Source of the DNA: Bacteroides intestinalis
Lineage (GTDB): Bacteria > Bacteroidota > Bacteroidia > Bacteroidales > Bacteroidaceae
Length of the DNA stretch: 64,000 nt
Assembly (NCBI RefSeq): GCF_902364365.1
Contig: NZ_CABJDN010000008.1
Span: forward strand, 300,542-364,541
Direction of reading: 5' to 3'
Every line of letters begins with the position of its first letter. Within the stretch, counting starts at the first letter, position 1. The notes under the pieces are model-generated. The model saw only the letters and a program-made list of their open reading frames with translations. It searched no databases and was not told the origin of the DNA. Of this stretch, positions 9,882 to 18,377 are shown piece by piece. The translations under genes and the position numbers were made by a program.

Positions 9882-11540
9882 ATGGAACAAAGCTTTATCG
9901 CCTACATTGAGAATAGTATTAAAGAGAATTGGGACCTTGATGCCCTGACAGATTATAATGGCGCTACCCTACAATACAAAGATGTAGCCCGCAAAATAGA
10001 GAAAGTACATTTAATCTTCGAAGCAAGCGGTATTAAAAAAGGCGATAAGATAGCCATCTGTGGACGTAATAGTTCACACTGGGGAGTCACCTTCCTTGCC
10101 ACACTTACCTATGGAGCGGTTGCAGTTCCTATCCTTCATGAGTTCAAAGCGGACAATGTACACAACATTGTCAATCACTCCGAAGCAAAATTACTCTTTG
10201 TGGGCGACCAAGTATGGGAAAACCTCAACGAATCTGCCATGACTATCCTGGAAGGCATCATTCTGATGACGGACTTCTCCATTCTCATCTCACGCACACA
10301 GAAACTGGATTACGCCCGTGAACATCTGAACGAACTGTTCGGCAAGAAATACCCCAAGAATTTCCGTAAAGAACACATTGAATATCATAAAGATCAGCCC
10401 GAAGAACTGGCAGTCATCAACTATACTTCCGGAACGACGAGTTATTCCAAGGGGGTAATGCTGCCCTACCGCAGCCTATGGTCCAATACTGCATTCGCAT
10501 TCGAAGTATTGCCATTGAAAGCCGGAGACAAGATTATATCAATGTTGCCAATGGCACACATGTACGGGTTAGCATTCGAATTCCTGTACGAGTTCTCGGC
10601 AGGATGTCAGATCTACTTCCTAACCCGCATGCCAAGCCCCAAAATCATTTTCCAGGCATTCTCGGAAGTGAAGCCCCACCTTGTAGTGGCTGTACCGCTC
10701 ATTATAGAAAAGATCATTAAGAAGAACGTGCTTCCGAAACTGGAAACACCCACCATGAAGCTATTACTGAAAGTTCCCATCATCAATGACAAGATTAAAG
10801 CAACTGTACGCGAAGGAGTAGTCAGTGCTTTCGGCGGACGTTTTGCAGAAGTCATCGTAGGCGGTGCCGCTTTCAATCAGGAAGTAGAACAATTCCTGCA
10901 CATGATAGAATTCCCCTACACGGTAGGTTATGGAATGACAGAATGTGGTCCGATTATCTGTTACGAAGACTGGTCACGCTTCAAACCGGGTTCCTGCGGT
11001 AAGGCAGTTCCGCGTATGGAAGTGAAAGTTCTTTCTTCCGACCCGGAAAATATACCGGGGGAAATAGTATGCCGCGGACCGAATGTTATGCTTGGATACT
11101 ATAAAAATGAAGAAGCCACACGTGAAGCAATCGACCCTGACGGTTGGCTGCATACAGGCGACCTTGCACTAATGGACACCGAAGGGAATATCACCATTAA
11201 AGGACGCAGCAAGAATATGTTGCTCGGTTCCAGTGGACAAAATATATACCCCGAAGAAATAGAAGATAAGTTGAATAACATGCCGTACGTTGCCGAAAGT
11301 ATTATCGTGCAGCAGAATGAAAAGCTTGTCGGACTGGTATATCCGGACTTCGACGATGCCTTTGCACACGGTCTGACTACCGCAGATATAGAACGGGTCA
11401 TGGAAGAAAACCGTGCCACGCTAAACACCATGCTGCCTGCATACAGCCAGATATTCAAAATGAAAATCTATCCCGAAGAATTTGAGAAAACTCCAAAACG
11501 CTCCATTAAACGATTCTTATACCAGGAAGCGAAGGGATAA
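9882..11540 (+). CDS. Long-chain fatty acid-CoA ligase (AMP-binding)
   Basis: 552 aa ANL-superfamily enzyme. The P-loop-like TSGTTSYSKG begins at Thr182, GYGMTECGP is the adenylate-binding motif, GWLHTGDLA holds the conserved Asp, and the hinge/C-terminal region includes GRSKNMLLGSSGQNIYPEEIE and a Lys near the end (TPKRSIKR). It activates a fatty acid to acyl-AMP and then acyl-CoA. Length and the GYG-TEC motif favour the long-chain (FadD/AAS-like) group. It is soluble or membrane-associated. It has its own promoter and is followed 43 bp later by a sulfatase gene with no clear functional link. Confidence 0.88.
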   Translation: MEQSFIAYIENSIKENWDLDALTDYNGATLQYKDVARKIEKVHLIFEASGIKKGDKIAICGRNSSHWGVTFLATLTYGAVAVPILHEFKADNVHNIVNHSEAKLLFVGDQVWENLNESAMTILEGIILMTDFSILISRTQKLDYAREHLNELFGKKYPKNFRKEHIEYHKDQPEELAVINYTSGTTSYSKGVMLPYRSLWSNTAFAFEVLPLKAGDKIISMLPMAHMYGLAFEFLYEFSAGCQIYFLTRMPSPKIIFQAFSEVKPHLVVAVPLIIEKIIKKNVLPKLETPTMKLLLKVPIINDKIKATVREGVVSAFGGRFAEVIVGGAAFNQEVEQFLHMIEFPYTVGYGMTECGPIICYEDWSRFKPGSCGKAVPRMEVKVLSSDPENIPGEIVCRGPNVMLGYYKNEEATREAIDPDGWLHTGDLALMDTEGNITIKGRSKNMLLGSSGQNIYPEEIEDKLNNMPYVAESIIVQQNEKLVGLVYPDFDDAFAHGLTTADIERVMEENRATLNTMLPAYSQIFKMKIYPEEFEKTPKRSIKRFLYQEAKG

Positions 11541-11583
11541 GATTGTAATTAACTGACTAACCTTTATTAAAGTATTATCTCAA

Positions 11584-13140
11584 ATGAAAAGCGAATTATT
11601 AATATCGGCTGCTATGATTCCCATGTGGGGCATGGCAGGAGAAGTGGTTGCAGCATCTCCGGAAAAAGGGGTGCCGAAAGAAAAGCAACGTCCGAACATT
11701 GTTTTGTTTCTGGTTGATGACATGGGATGGCAGGATACTTCTCTGCCCTTCTGGACTCAACGGACACACTACAACGACACTTACCACACACCGAACATGG
11801 AACGTCTGGCAACACAAGGCAAGATGTTCACACAAGCGTATGCCTGCAGTATCAGTTCCCCTACCCGTGTCAGCCTTTTCACAGGAATGAATGCAGCCCG
11901 CCATCGCGTAACCAGTTGGACATTACGTAAAAATACCACTCACGAACAACCCGACTCAATAATGACCTATCCCGAATGGAATGTAAACGGCATTTGCCAG
12001 GAACCGGGAATTGAACGTACTACCCAAGTAACTACGTTGGCACAGGTACTTAAAGATAACGGTTACCAGACCATACATTGCGGTAAAGCCCATTTCGGAG
12101 CAAATGATACACCCGGAGCCGATCCGTTGACAATGGGGTTCGAAGTGAATATAGCCGGACATGCAGCCGGATCACCTGCCAGTTATTACGGCAAAAACAA
12201 TTTTGGGAATAAGCCGGATGGCAAAAGTCCGTTAGCTGCCGTTCCCGGATTGGAGCAATATCATGGTACAGATACTTTCCTCAGCGAAGCACTTACATTA
12301 GAAGCCATGAAAGCTTTGGATAAGGCACAGCAAAAGGATAAACCATTTTTCCTATACATGGCTCATTATGCCATCCATACTCCCATACAACCCGATTATC
12401 GTTTTTACCAGAAATACCTGGATAAAGGGCTTCCTCCTGTAGAAGCAGCTTATGCCACCCTCATCGAAGGCATGGACAAGAGCTTGGGAGACCTGATGGA
12501 TTATCTGGAGCGTAACCAGCTAACAGACAATACCGTAATCCTATTCATGTCCGACAATGGCGGACTGGCCGCACATACCCGCGCCGGAGAACTCCATACT
12601 CAGAACTATCCGCTCAATAGTGGAAAAGGTTCCGCCTATGAAGGAGGTATCCGCGAACCAATGATTGTAAGCTGGCCTGGTGTAGTGGCTCCCGATACGA
12701 AATGCGGAGATTATCTTATGATTGAAGACTTTTATCCTACCATCCTCGAAATAGCAGGTATTCAAAAATATACTACCGTACAACAACGGGACGGCATCAG
12801 CTTCATGTCATTGCTGACGGGAAAAGGGAAGGTAAAAGACCGCGATATCTATTGGCACTATCCTCATAGCTGGGGACCTTCGGGACCGGGTATCGGAGCA
12901 ACTTGCTCCATTCGTTCCGGTGACTGGAAACTCGTCTACTACTTTGCAGACGGTAAGCGTGAACTATTCAATGTCCCTGCTGATATCAGCGAGAAAAACG
13001 ACGTGGCAATGGAAAACCCACGCATTGTAAAGAAATTAGCACAAAAATTAAGTAACTACCTTCGGTCGGTAGATGCACAGCGTCCTACGCTCCGTGCAAC
13101 CGGTAACTTAGCGCCCTGGCCGGATGAAATTAAAGATTAA
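11584..13140 (+). CDS. Secreted sulfatase (S1 family, Ser-type active site)
   Basis: 518 aa. A hydrophobic N-terminus is followed by RPNIVLFLVDDMGW, the metal-binding start of S1 sulfatases. The modification motif [C/S]-x-P-x-R reads S91-S-P-T-R95, so the residue converted to formylglycine is a serine, which needs an anaerobic radical-SAM maturase encoded elsewhere. Further metal ligands lie in FMSDNGG, and GKAHFG is conserved. It removes sulfate from a host or dietary glycan or other sulfate ester, and the substrate is not evident. The next gene starts 5 bp after its stop, suggesting co-transcription. Confidence 0.9.
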   Translation: MKSELLISAAMIPMWGMAGEVVAASPEKGVPKEKQRPNIVLFLVDDMGWQDTSLPFWTQRTHYNDTYHTPNMERLATQGKMFTQAYACSISSPTRVSLFTGMNAARHRVTSWTLRKNTTHEQPDSIMTYPEWNVNGICQEPGIERTTQVTTLAQVLKDNGYQTIHCGKAHFGANDTPGADPLTMGFEVNIAGHAAGSPASYYGKNNFGNKPDGKSPLAAVPGLEQYHGTDTFLSEALTLEAMKALDKAQQKDKPFFLYMAHYAIHTPIQPDYRFYQKYLDKGLPPVEAAYATLIEGMDKSLGDLMDYLERNQLTDNTVILFMSDNGGLAAHTRAGELHTQNYPLNSGKGSAYEGGIREPMIVSWPGVVAPDTKCGDYLMIEDFYPTILEIAGIQKYTTVQQRDGISFMSLLTGKGKVKDRDIYWHYPHSWGPSGPGIGATCSIRSGDWKLVYYFADGKRELFNVPADISEKNDVAMENPRIVKKLAQKLSNYLRSVDAQRPTLRATGNLAPWPDEIKD

Positions 13141-13145
13141 AATCA

Positions 13146-14384
13146 ATGAGAAGATTATTTCCATCTATTATTGCATTACTGATAGTTGCAGGAACACTTT
13201 CTGCACAGACTACAGACAACAAATCGACTGAAACAACCAAGAAAAACAGAGAACCTGTCGGCATCAATCTCTCCCTGTGGAAGAATATGTCCACACAGCA
13301 GACTGATACTGTAGGAAGTACTTGTTTCAACCTCGGTCTATTCTCTTCTATGAACCGTCTGAACGGCGTGGGTATCAATCTACTGGGTAGTGTGGTATAC
13401 CGTGAGATGAACGGTGTACAGGTTACAGGTCTTGCCAACCTGGTAGGAGGCAGCATGCGCGGTGTTCAGATAGCAGGTATCAGCAATGTGAACGGAGATA
13501 ATCTCTGTGGTGTATCCTTGTCCGGTTTAGTCGGTATCACAGGAAATCATGCACAAGGTGTTATATTTTCCGGACTTACCAATATTGTAGGAGACAATGC
13601 CAGTGGTGTTCTCATTGGTGGCTTGCTGAACATTGCCGGAGAGAATTCTTCGGGAGCACATATTGCGGGATTAGCTAACATTTCAGGCGAAGATTTCATT
13701 GGTATCACCGCTTCCGGCTTGCTGAACATTGTAGGCGAAAATCTGCGAGGTGTACAAATCAGCGGTTTGGGTAACATTACAGGGGAAAACATGCAAGGTT
13801 TACAGATATCCGGTCTGGGTAATGTGGTAGGTGAACATTTCACAGGAGCACAAGTTGCCCCTTTCAATTTTGCCGGAAAAGGAAAAGGTGTACAGATTGG
13901 ATTAGTCAACTATTATAAGAATAGTTTCGACGGTTTCCAGTTAGGTCTGGTCAATACCAATCCAGATACTAAAGTGCAGTTAATGCTTTTCGGAGGCAAT
14001 GCTACAAAACTGAATGTAGGCGCTCGTTTCAAGAACAATCTGTTCTATACCATCTTAGGTGGTGGTACGCACTATCTGGATTTCAGCGATAAGTTTTCAG
14101 CCTCTCTCTTCTATCGTGCAGGTCTTGAGCTTCCCCTATATAAACAATTATTTATCAGCGGTGACCTGGGCTTCCAGCACATCGAAAACTTCAAGAACAA
14201 AGACTATGGCTTCCCTGCACGCCTTTACGCTCTCCAGGCACGTGTCAATCTGGAATATCGTCTAAATGACCGCTTAGGTGTATTCGTAACAGGTGGTTAT
14301 GGTGGCAGCCGTTACTACACCAAAGGGGTCACTTATGATAAGGGGGTGATTGTGGAAGGAGGAGTGGTGCTGTTTAAATACTAA
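13146..14384 (+). CDS. Secreted surface repeat protein (LA_2272-like)
   Basis: 412 aa with a signal peptide (MRRLFPSIIALLIVAGTLSAQ). Residues about 70-265 consist of some nine imperfect repeats of about 23 aa with the core G-V-Q-I-(S/A)-G-L-x-N-I-x-G-E/D-N, which should form a solenoid or beta-helix. The remainder (from about 275) alternates hydrophobic and polar residues and ends in an aromatic strand (VEGGVVLFKY), like an outer-membrane beta-barrel. The repeat style resembles the LA_2272 surface repeat family. Function unknown. It begins 5 bp after the sulfatase stop. Confidence 0.65.
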   Translation: MRRLFPSIIALLIVAGTLSAQTTDNKSTETTKKNREPVGINLSLWKNMSTQQTDTVGSTCFNLGLFSSMNRLNGVGINLLGSVVYREMNGVQVTGLANLVGGSMRGVQIAGISNVNGDNLCGVSLSGLVGITGNHAQGVIFSGLTNIVGDNASGVLIGGLLNIAGENSSGAHIAGLANISGEDFIGITASGLLNIVGENLRGVQISGLGNITGENMQGLQISGLGNVVGEHFTGAQVAPFNFAGKGKGVQIGLVNYYKNSFDGFQLGLVNTNPDTKVQLMLFGGNATKLNVGARFKNNLFYTILGGGTHYLDFSDKFSASLFYRAGLELPLYKQLFISGDLGFQHIENFKNKDYGFPARLYALQARVNLEYRLNDRLGVFVTGGYGGSRYYTKGVTYDKGVIVEGGVVLFKY

Positions 14385-14385
14385 A

Positions 14386-14478
14386 TTTAGTGATTAACGG
14401 TTAGTGATAAGTGATTAGCACCTTGTAGTATCATAGCGTAGCCTGTTAATCACTTATCACTAACCGTTAATCACTAAA
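14386..14478. repeat. Palindromic interspersed repeat, copy 2 (perfect 32-bp inverted repeat)
   Basis: Positions 14386-14417 are the exact reverse complement of 14447-14478, separated by a 29-bp centre. The centre matches that of the copy between zwf and gnd. It lies between the convergent ends of the surface protein gene and fbp and may act as a bidirectional terminator. No target-site duplication was recognised. Confidence 0.9.
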
Positions 14479-14479
14479 A

Positions 14480-16462
14480 TCACTTTTCCTTTATAAGTCC
14501 CGTCCTATACGCCACCAGCAACTTCTTCAAGTCTTGTATCTGCGTCACCAGTACTTTTCCTTTATCCGTATCTTTCACCATCATACGTTGTGAATTGAAC
14601 TCTACGACAAAGGTATTAGACTTGATATCCTGCCCCTCTTCTATAGCCTTCTGGCGGCTTTGAAACGGTTCGTGTTGCACTAACTGCATGCCATGCGAAT
14701 GATATACCAATGTATATCCGGCAATACCGGTTTCCGGCTGATATGCCTTAGAAAACCCACCATCAATCACCAGCAACTTGCCATCCGCTTTTATGGGTTT
14801 CTCACCCTTAATAATCTTCACGGGCACATGACCATTAATAATGTGTGAATGAGGTCCTGTAACCTCAAACTCCGCAAGAATGCGTTCACAAATATCAGCA
14901 CGGTTACGCAGAGTATAATAATATCCTTTCGTCTCCTTAGACAAATCTTTGTCTCCAATGAAATAGCGTTCAAAAGTCGCCATCTTATCTTTGTCAAACG
15001 ATGGAGCATCAGGACCACACCACATATACCACACATAATCCAATGCAAAACTCTTCTCCTCCGTACCGTCTTCATCGAAGTAAGCCGTACGTATCAACTG
15101 GTCTGTCTTGCACAATAGTTTCCTGCCCCAATACTCCTTCTTTCCAATACGGACATGTTTGAAACTACCATCCTCATTCAAAGGCATGGAAGCATGGTAC
15201 AGCAAATTACTGTTACAAACCAGATACATTCCTCCATATGTAAACAAGCAACGCATATGTTTCTTCAACTTCTCACTATTCATGAACGAAGCATGGATTT
15301 TATCCATCAGCTCCCGTTCCTCATCAGACAGACGGTATGGATCAGCCGGATCTATGGTCGGGAAGTTTGTATCACGCAATGGATATTCCTTTCCCTCGTA
15401 TACAAAGACACCATTTTCAAAATCAATCTTATCCAATAACTTCCGGTTCTGCATACCGAACTCCGGACGACGGTCTATAATCTCTGCTTCCAGCTTGAAC
15501 TGTATCACTGTAATCGCCTTATGCATCTGCGTAATCAACCGTAAAGTCTTCTCATTATAATTACCGTCTGCAAAGTTCATCTTCGGAGCGAAGATTGTAC
15601 AGGGATCATCCGCATACGTATCCATGGCAAATGTGGCAAGTGGCAACAGATTGATACCATATCCGTCTTCCAGTGTAGCCAGGTTGGCATAACGCATCGA
15701 CATACGGATCACATTGGCAATACAGGCATCATTACCGGAAGCTGCTCCCATCCACAGAATATCATGATTTCCCCATTGAATATCAAAATTGTGATAATCA
15801 CAAAGTGTATCCATAATGATGTGTGCTCCCGGACCACGGTCGTAAATATCACCTACAATATGCAGAGAGTCAATCGTTAACCTCTGAATGAGATTACACA
15901 TTGCAATGATGAAATCATCCGAACGCTTGGTGGAAATGATAGTACTGATAATTACATTGATATAGGCATGCTTGTTTGGCTCTACACTCGATTCATGCAG
16001 CAACTCCTGAATAATGTACGAGAATTCTGCCGGAAGCGCCTTACGCACTTTAGAGCGTGTATATTTGGAAGAAACATTCTGGCATACCTTCACCAATTGA
16101 TTCAGTGTAATCAGATACCAGTCATCCAGATCGGCTTCCTGCTCTTTGATCAACTGCAACTTTTCTTCGGGATAATAAATCAGAGTACATATTTCTTTCT
16201 TTTCACTCTCACGCAAAGTATGCCCGAAGATTTCATTCACTTTCCGCTTCACCGCTCCCGAAGCATTCTTCAACACATGTTGAAAAGCTTCATATTCGCC
16301 ATGAATATCGGTCAGGAAATGCTCTGTCCCTTTCGGGAGGTTCAGAATAGCTTCCAGGTTAATAATTTCTGTACTGGCATCCGCAATCGTCGGAAAACTG
16401 CGTGACAGCAACTGCAAATAACGCAAGTCGCTCATGATGCTTTCAGGGGTAATATTACTCAT
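14480..16462 (-). CDS. fbp: Fructose-1,6-bisphosphatase, class III
   Basis: 660 aa, the large class III type known from Firmicutes and Bacteroidetes. Metallophosphatase motifs are visible: FLTDIHGEYEAF, HIVGDIYDRGPGAH, WGNHDILWMGAA and HIINGHVPVK. It catalyses the gluconeogenic step fructose-1,6-bisphosphate to fructose-6-phosphate in the cytoplasm. It is a stand-alone gene with its 3' end abutting the palindromic repeat. Confidence 0.96.
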   Translation of the reverse strand: MSNITPESIMSDLRYLQLLSRSFPTIADASTEIINLEAILNLPKGTEHFLTDIHGEYEAFQHVLKNASGAVKRKVNEIFGHTLRESEKKEICTLIYYPEEKLQLIKEQEADLDDWYLITLNQLVKVCQNVSSKYTRSKVRKALPAEFSYIIQELLHESSVEPNKHAYINVIISTIISTKRSDDFIIAMCNLIQRLTIDSLHIVGDIYDRGPGAHIIMDTLCDYHNFDIQWGNHDILWMGAASGNDACIANVIRMSMRYANLATLEDGYGINLLPLATFAMDTYADDPCTIFAPKMNFADGNYNEKTLRLITQMHKAITVIQFKLEAEIIDRRPEFGMQNRKLLDKIDFENGVFVYEGKEYPLRDTNFPTIDPADPYRLSDEERELMDKIHASFMNSEKLKKHMRCLFTYGGMYLVCNSNLLYHASMPLNEDGSFKHVRIGKKEYWGRKLLCKTDQLIRTAYFDEDGTEEKSFALDYVWYMWCGPDAPSFDKDKMATFERYFIGDKDLSKETKGYYYTLRNRADICERILAEFEVTGPHSHIINGHVPVKIIKGEKPIKADGKLLVIDGGFSKAYQPETGIAGYTLVYHSHGMQLVQHEPFQSRQKAIEEGQDIKSNTFVVEFNSQRMMVKDTDKGKVLVTQIQDLKKLLVAYRTGLIKEK

Positions 16463-16522
16463 GATATCTAATTACAATTTACAAATTACAAATTATATAT
16501 GGGCTTGTGTATTCATTTCAAA

Positions 16523-16585
16523 CCTCAACTCTACGTTCCTAATCCTCAACCCTACGTTCCCAATCCTCAACTCTCCACTCTCAAC
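16523..16585. repeat. 21-bp tandem repeat (three degenerate units)
   Basis: Units at 16523, 16544 and 16565 begin CCTCAACTCTACG, CCTCAACCCTACG and CCTCAACTCTCCA. The last unit overlaps the stop codon of the transporter gene. The fbp leader region otherwise shows nothing distinctive. Confidence 0.7.
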
Positions 16586-18245
16586 TTAAGAAGAACATCA
16601 GCAGCACTTGGGCGATAATCACACGCAGGAACATGCACAAGGGATAAACCGTAGCATAAGAAACTGAAGGATTATCACCGGGAATGGTATCATTAACATA
16701 ATTCAAAGCCATTGGATTCGCCATACTTCCGCACAGCATTCCGGCTACCGAACCGAAATCGACCTTCATCCAACGGAAAGCAATGACTCCCATTATCAAC
16801 ACAGGAACCACGGTTAGTGCACAGCCGATAGCTATCCACAACAACCCTTCCGGACGGAATACCGTATCAAAGAAATGAGCTCCCGCATCCAGTCCCAAGC
16901 AGGCCAAATAGAGTGACAAGCCCAAGGCACGGAGCATCAAGTTAGCACTACGGGTTGTATAGGTCACCATATGCATGCGTGGTCCGAAAGTACCGATAAG
17001 AATACCTACGATAATCGGTCCACCCGCCAGGCCCAGCTTTACAGGAGTACTGACACCGGGGATGGCAATAGGTATCGCTCCTAAGGCAAGACCAAGGATA
17101 ATACCCACGAATACAGCCACTAGGTTAGGTTCCTTCAAACTCTTCACAGCATTTCCCAAAACTCTTTCCACATTTTGTATAGCAGCGGCCTCACCCACCA
17201 CCGTCAACCGGTCGCCCAATTGCAAGGTAAGTTCCGCCGTAGCCAGCAGCAACACCCCGCTACGATAGACGCGACTGATATTGATGCCATAATGATTACG
17301 CAAATGGAGTGAACCGAGTTTCTTTCCATTCAGTTCCGGACGTGTCACCACGATACGCTGGGAGATCAACTGGCTATCAATGGCATTCCAGTCAATATCT
17401 TCCTTGTTCCAGTCCGTGTTTTCTTGCTCACCGAACAATACAGTCAAAGCAGGAACATTTCTTTCTGAAGTGATAACAAGCAAGCGGTCGCCTTCTTTAA
17501 TCACTTTTTCAGAAGTGGGGATGCTGACATTCCCATCCCGCCACAAACGGGAGATCACAAACTTAGGATAACTCAACTGAGCTATATCCTTCACACTCAT
17601 ATTAAAGATTGCCGGATTGTGCACCTGGAATGCAACAATATAGGGTTTATTCACATCGTCTTTCTCCTTGACTTCCAAATCAGCCTTACGTACCAGCACC
17701 TTACGTATCATCAGAATACCGAGAATAACTCCCACTACTCCTATCGGATATGCCACCGCACACCCCAGAGCCGGAGTATTCGCTTCGATTCCCATCTGTT
17801 TCAGCGTTTGCTGTGCAGCACCCAGAGCCGGTGTATTCGTCGTTGCCCCGCAAAGGATACCTATCATATCCGGCAGAGAGACTCCCAACCCATAACTTCC
17901 CAGCAGTGTCATCAGCGTACCGATCAACACCACGCCTACTGCCAGCATATTCAATTGTACACCACCTGTGCGGAACGAACTGAAGAAACCCGGACCTACC
18001 TGCAGTCCCAGTGCATATACGAATATCACCAAGCCGAAGCTCTCCGCATAGTTCAGCATCTGCGGGTCTATGGACAATCCGAAATGCCCGGCAAGGATAC
18101 CTGCAAAGAACACGAACGTCACTCCCAACGATATACCACAGATATGTATCTTTCCCAGTCCCAAACCAATAGCAGAGATCAACGAGAGCACCACAACCGC
18201 CTGCAGGGCAGAATGTTCTATGAATAAACTGTATAACCAATCCAA
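16581..18245 (-). CDS. AspT/YidE-type putative transporter with two TrkA-C domains
   Basis: 554 aa. Two hydrophobic halves (about residues 1-180 and 370-554) carry the duplicated family signature (GxxCGATTNTPALGAA and GMLCGSMANPMALNYV) and flank a soluble centre with two RCK/TrkA-C-like domains. This is the aspartate:alanine exchanger (AAE) family layout. E. coli relatives YidE and YbjL have unclear substrates. It is an inner membrane protein, probably an anion or amino acid exchanger. It is a single gene between fbp and a sensor kinase. Confidence 0.8.
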   Translation of the reverse strand: MDWLYSLFIEHSALQAVVVLSLISAIGLGLGKIHICGISLGVTFVFFAGILAGHFGLSIDPQMLNYAESFGLVIFVYALGLQVGPGFFSSFRTGGVQLNMLAVGVVLIGTLMTLLGSYGLGVSLPDMIGILCGATTNTPALGAAQQTLKQMGIEANTPALGCAVAYPIGVVGVILGILMIRKVLVRKADLEVKEKDDVNKPYIVAFQVHNPAIFNMSVKDIAQLSYPKFVISRLWRDGNVSIPTSEKVIKEGDRLLVITSERNVPALTVLFGEQENTDWNKEDIDWNAIDSQLISQRIVVTRPELNGKKLGSLHLRNHYGINISRVYRSGVLLLATAELTLQLGDRLTVVGEAAAIQNVERVLGNAVKSLKEPNLVAVFVGIILGLALGAIPIAIPGVSTPVKLGLAGGPIIVGILIGTFGPRMHMVTYTTRSANLMLRALGLSLYLACLGLDAGAHFFDTVFRPEGLLWIAIGCALTVVPVLIMGVIAFRWMKVDFGSVAGMLCGSMANPMALNYVNDTIPGDNPSVSYATVYPLCMFLRVIIAQVLLMFFLS

Positions 18246-18377
18246 TGTATTTACGTTTTATTGATTTCAGTCCGCAAAGATAGGAAGTATTTCCCGGAGT
18301 AAGGAAATAATGACACACAAAAAAAGCGGCTGTATACGTTAAACAGCACGCTTGTTAAGTAAAGAAGAAAAAAACTT

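Noticed and set aside
16523..16585. Possible CRISPR-like array
   Set aside because: The three 21-bp units are directly tandem with no spacers. There are no cas genes in the window.
17619..18227. 202-codon open frame on the plus strand, rich in His, Gln, Tyr and Arg
   Set aside because: Antisense to the AspT-like transporter. The composition is that of a complementary-strand shadow of a hydrophobic gene.
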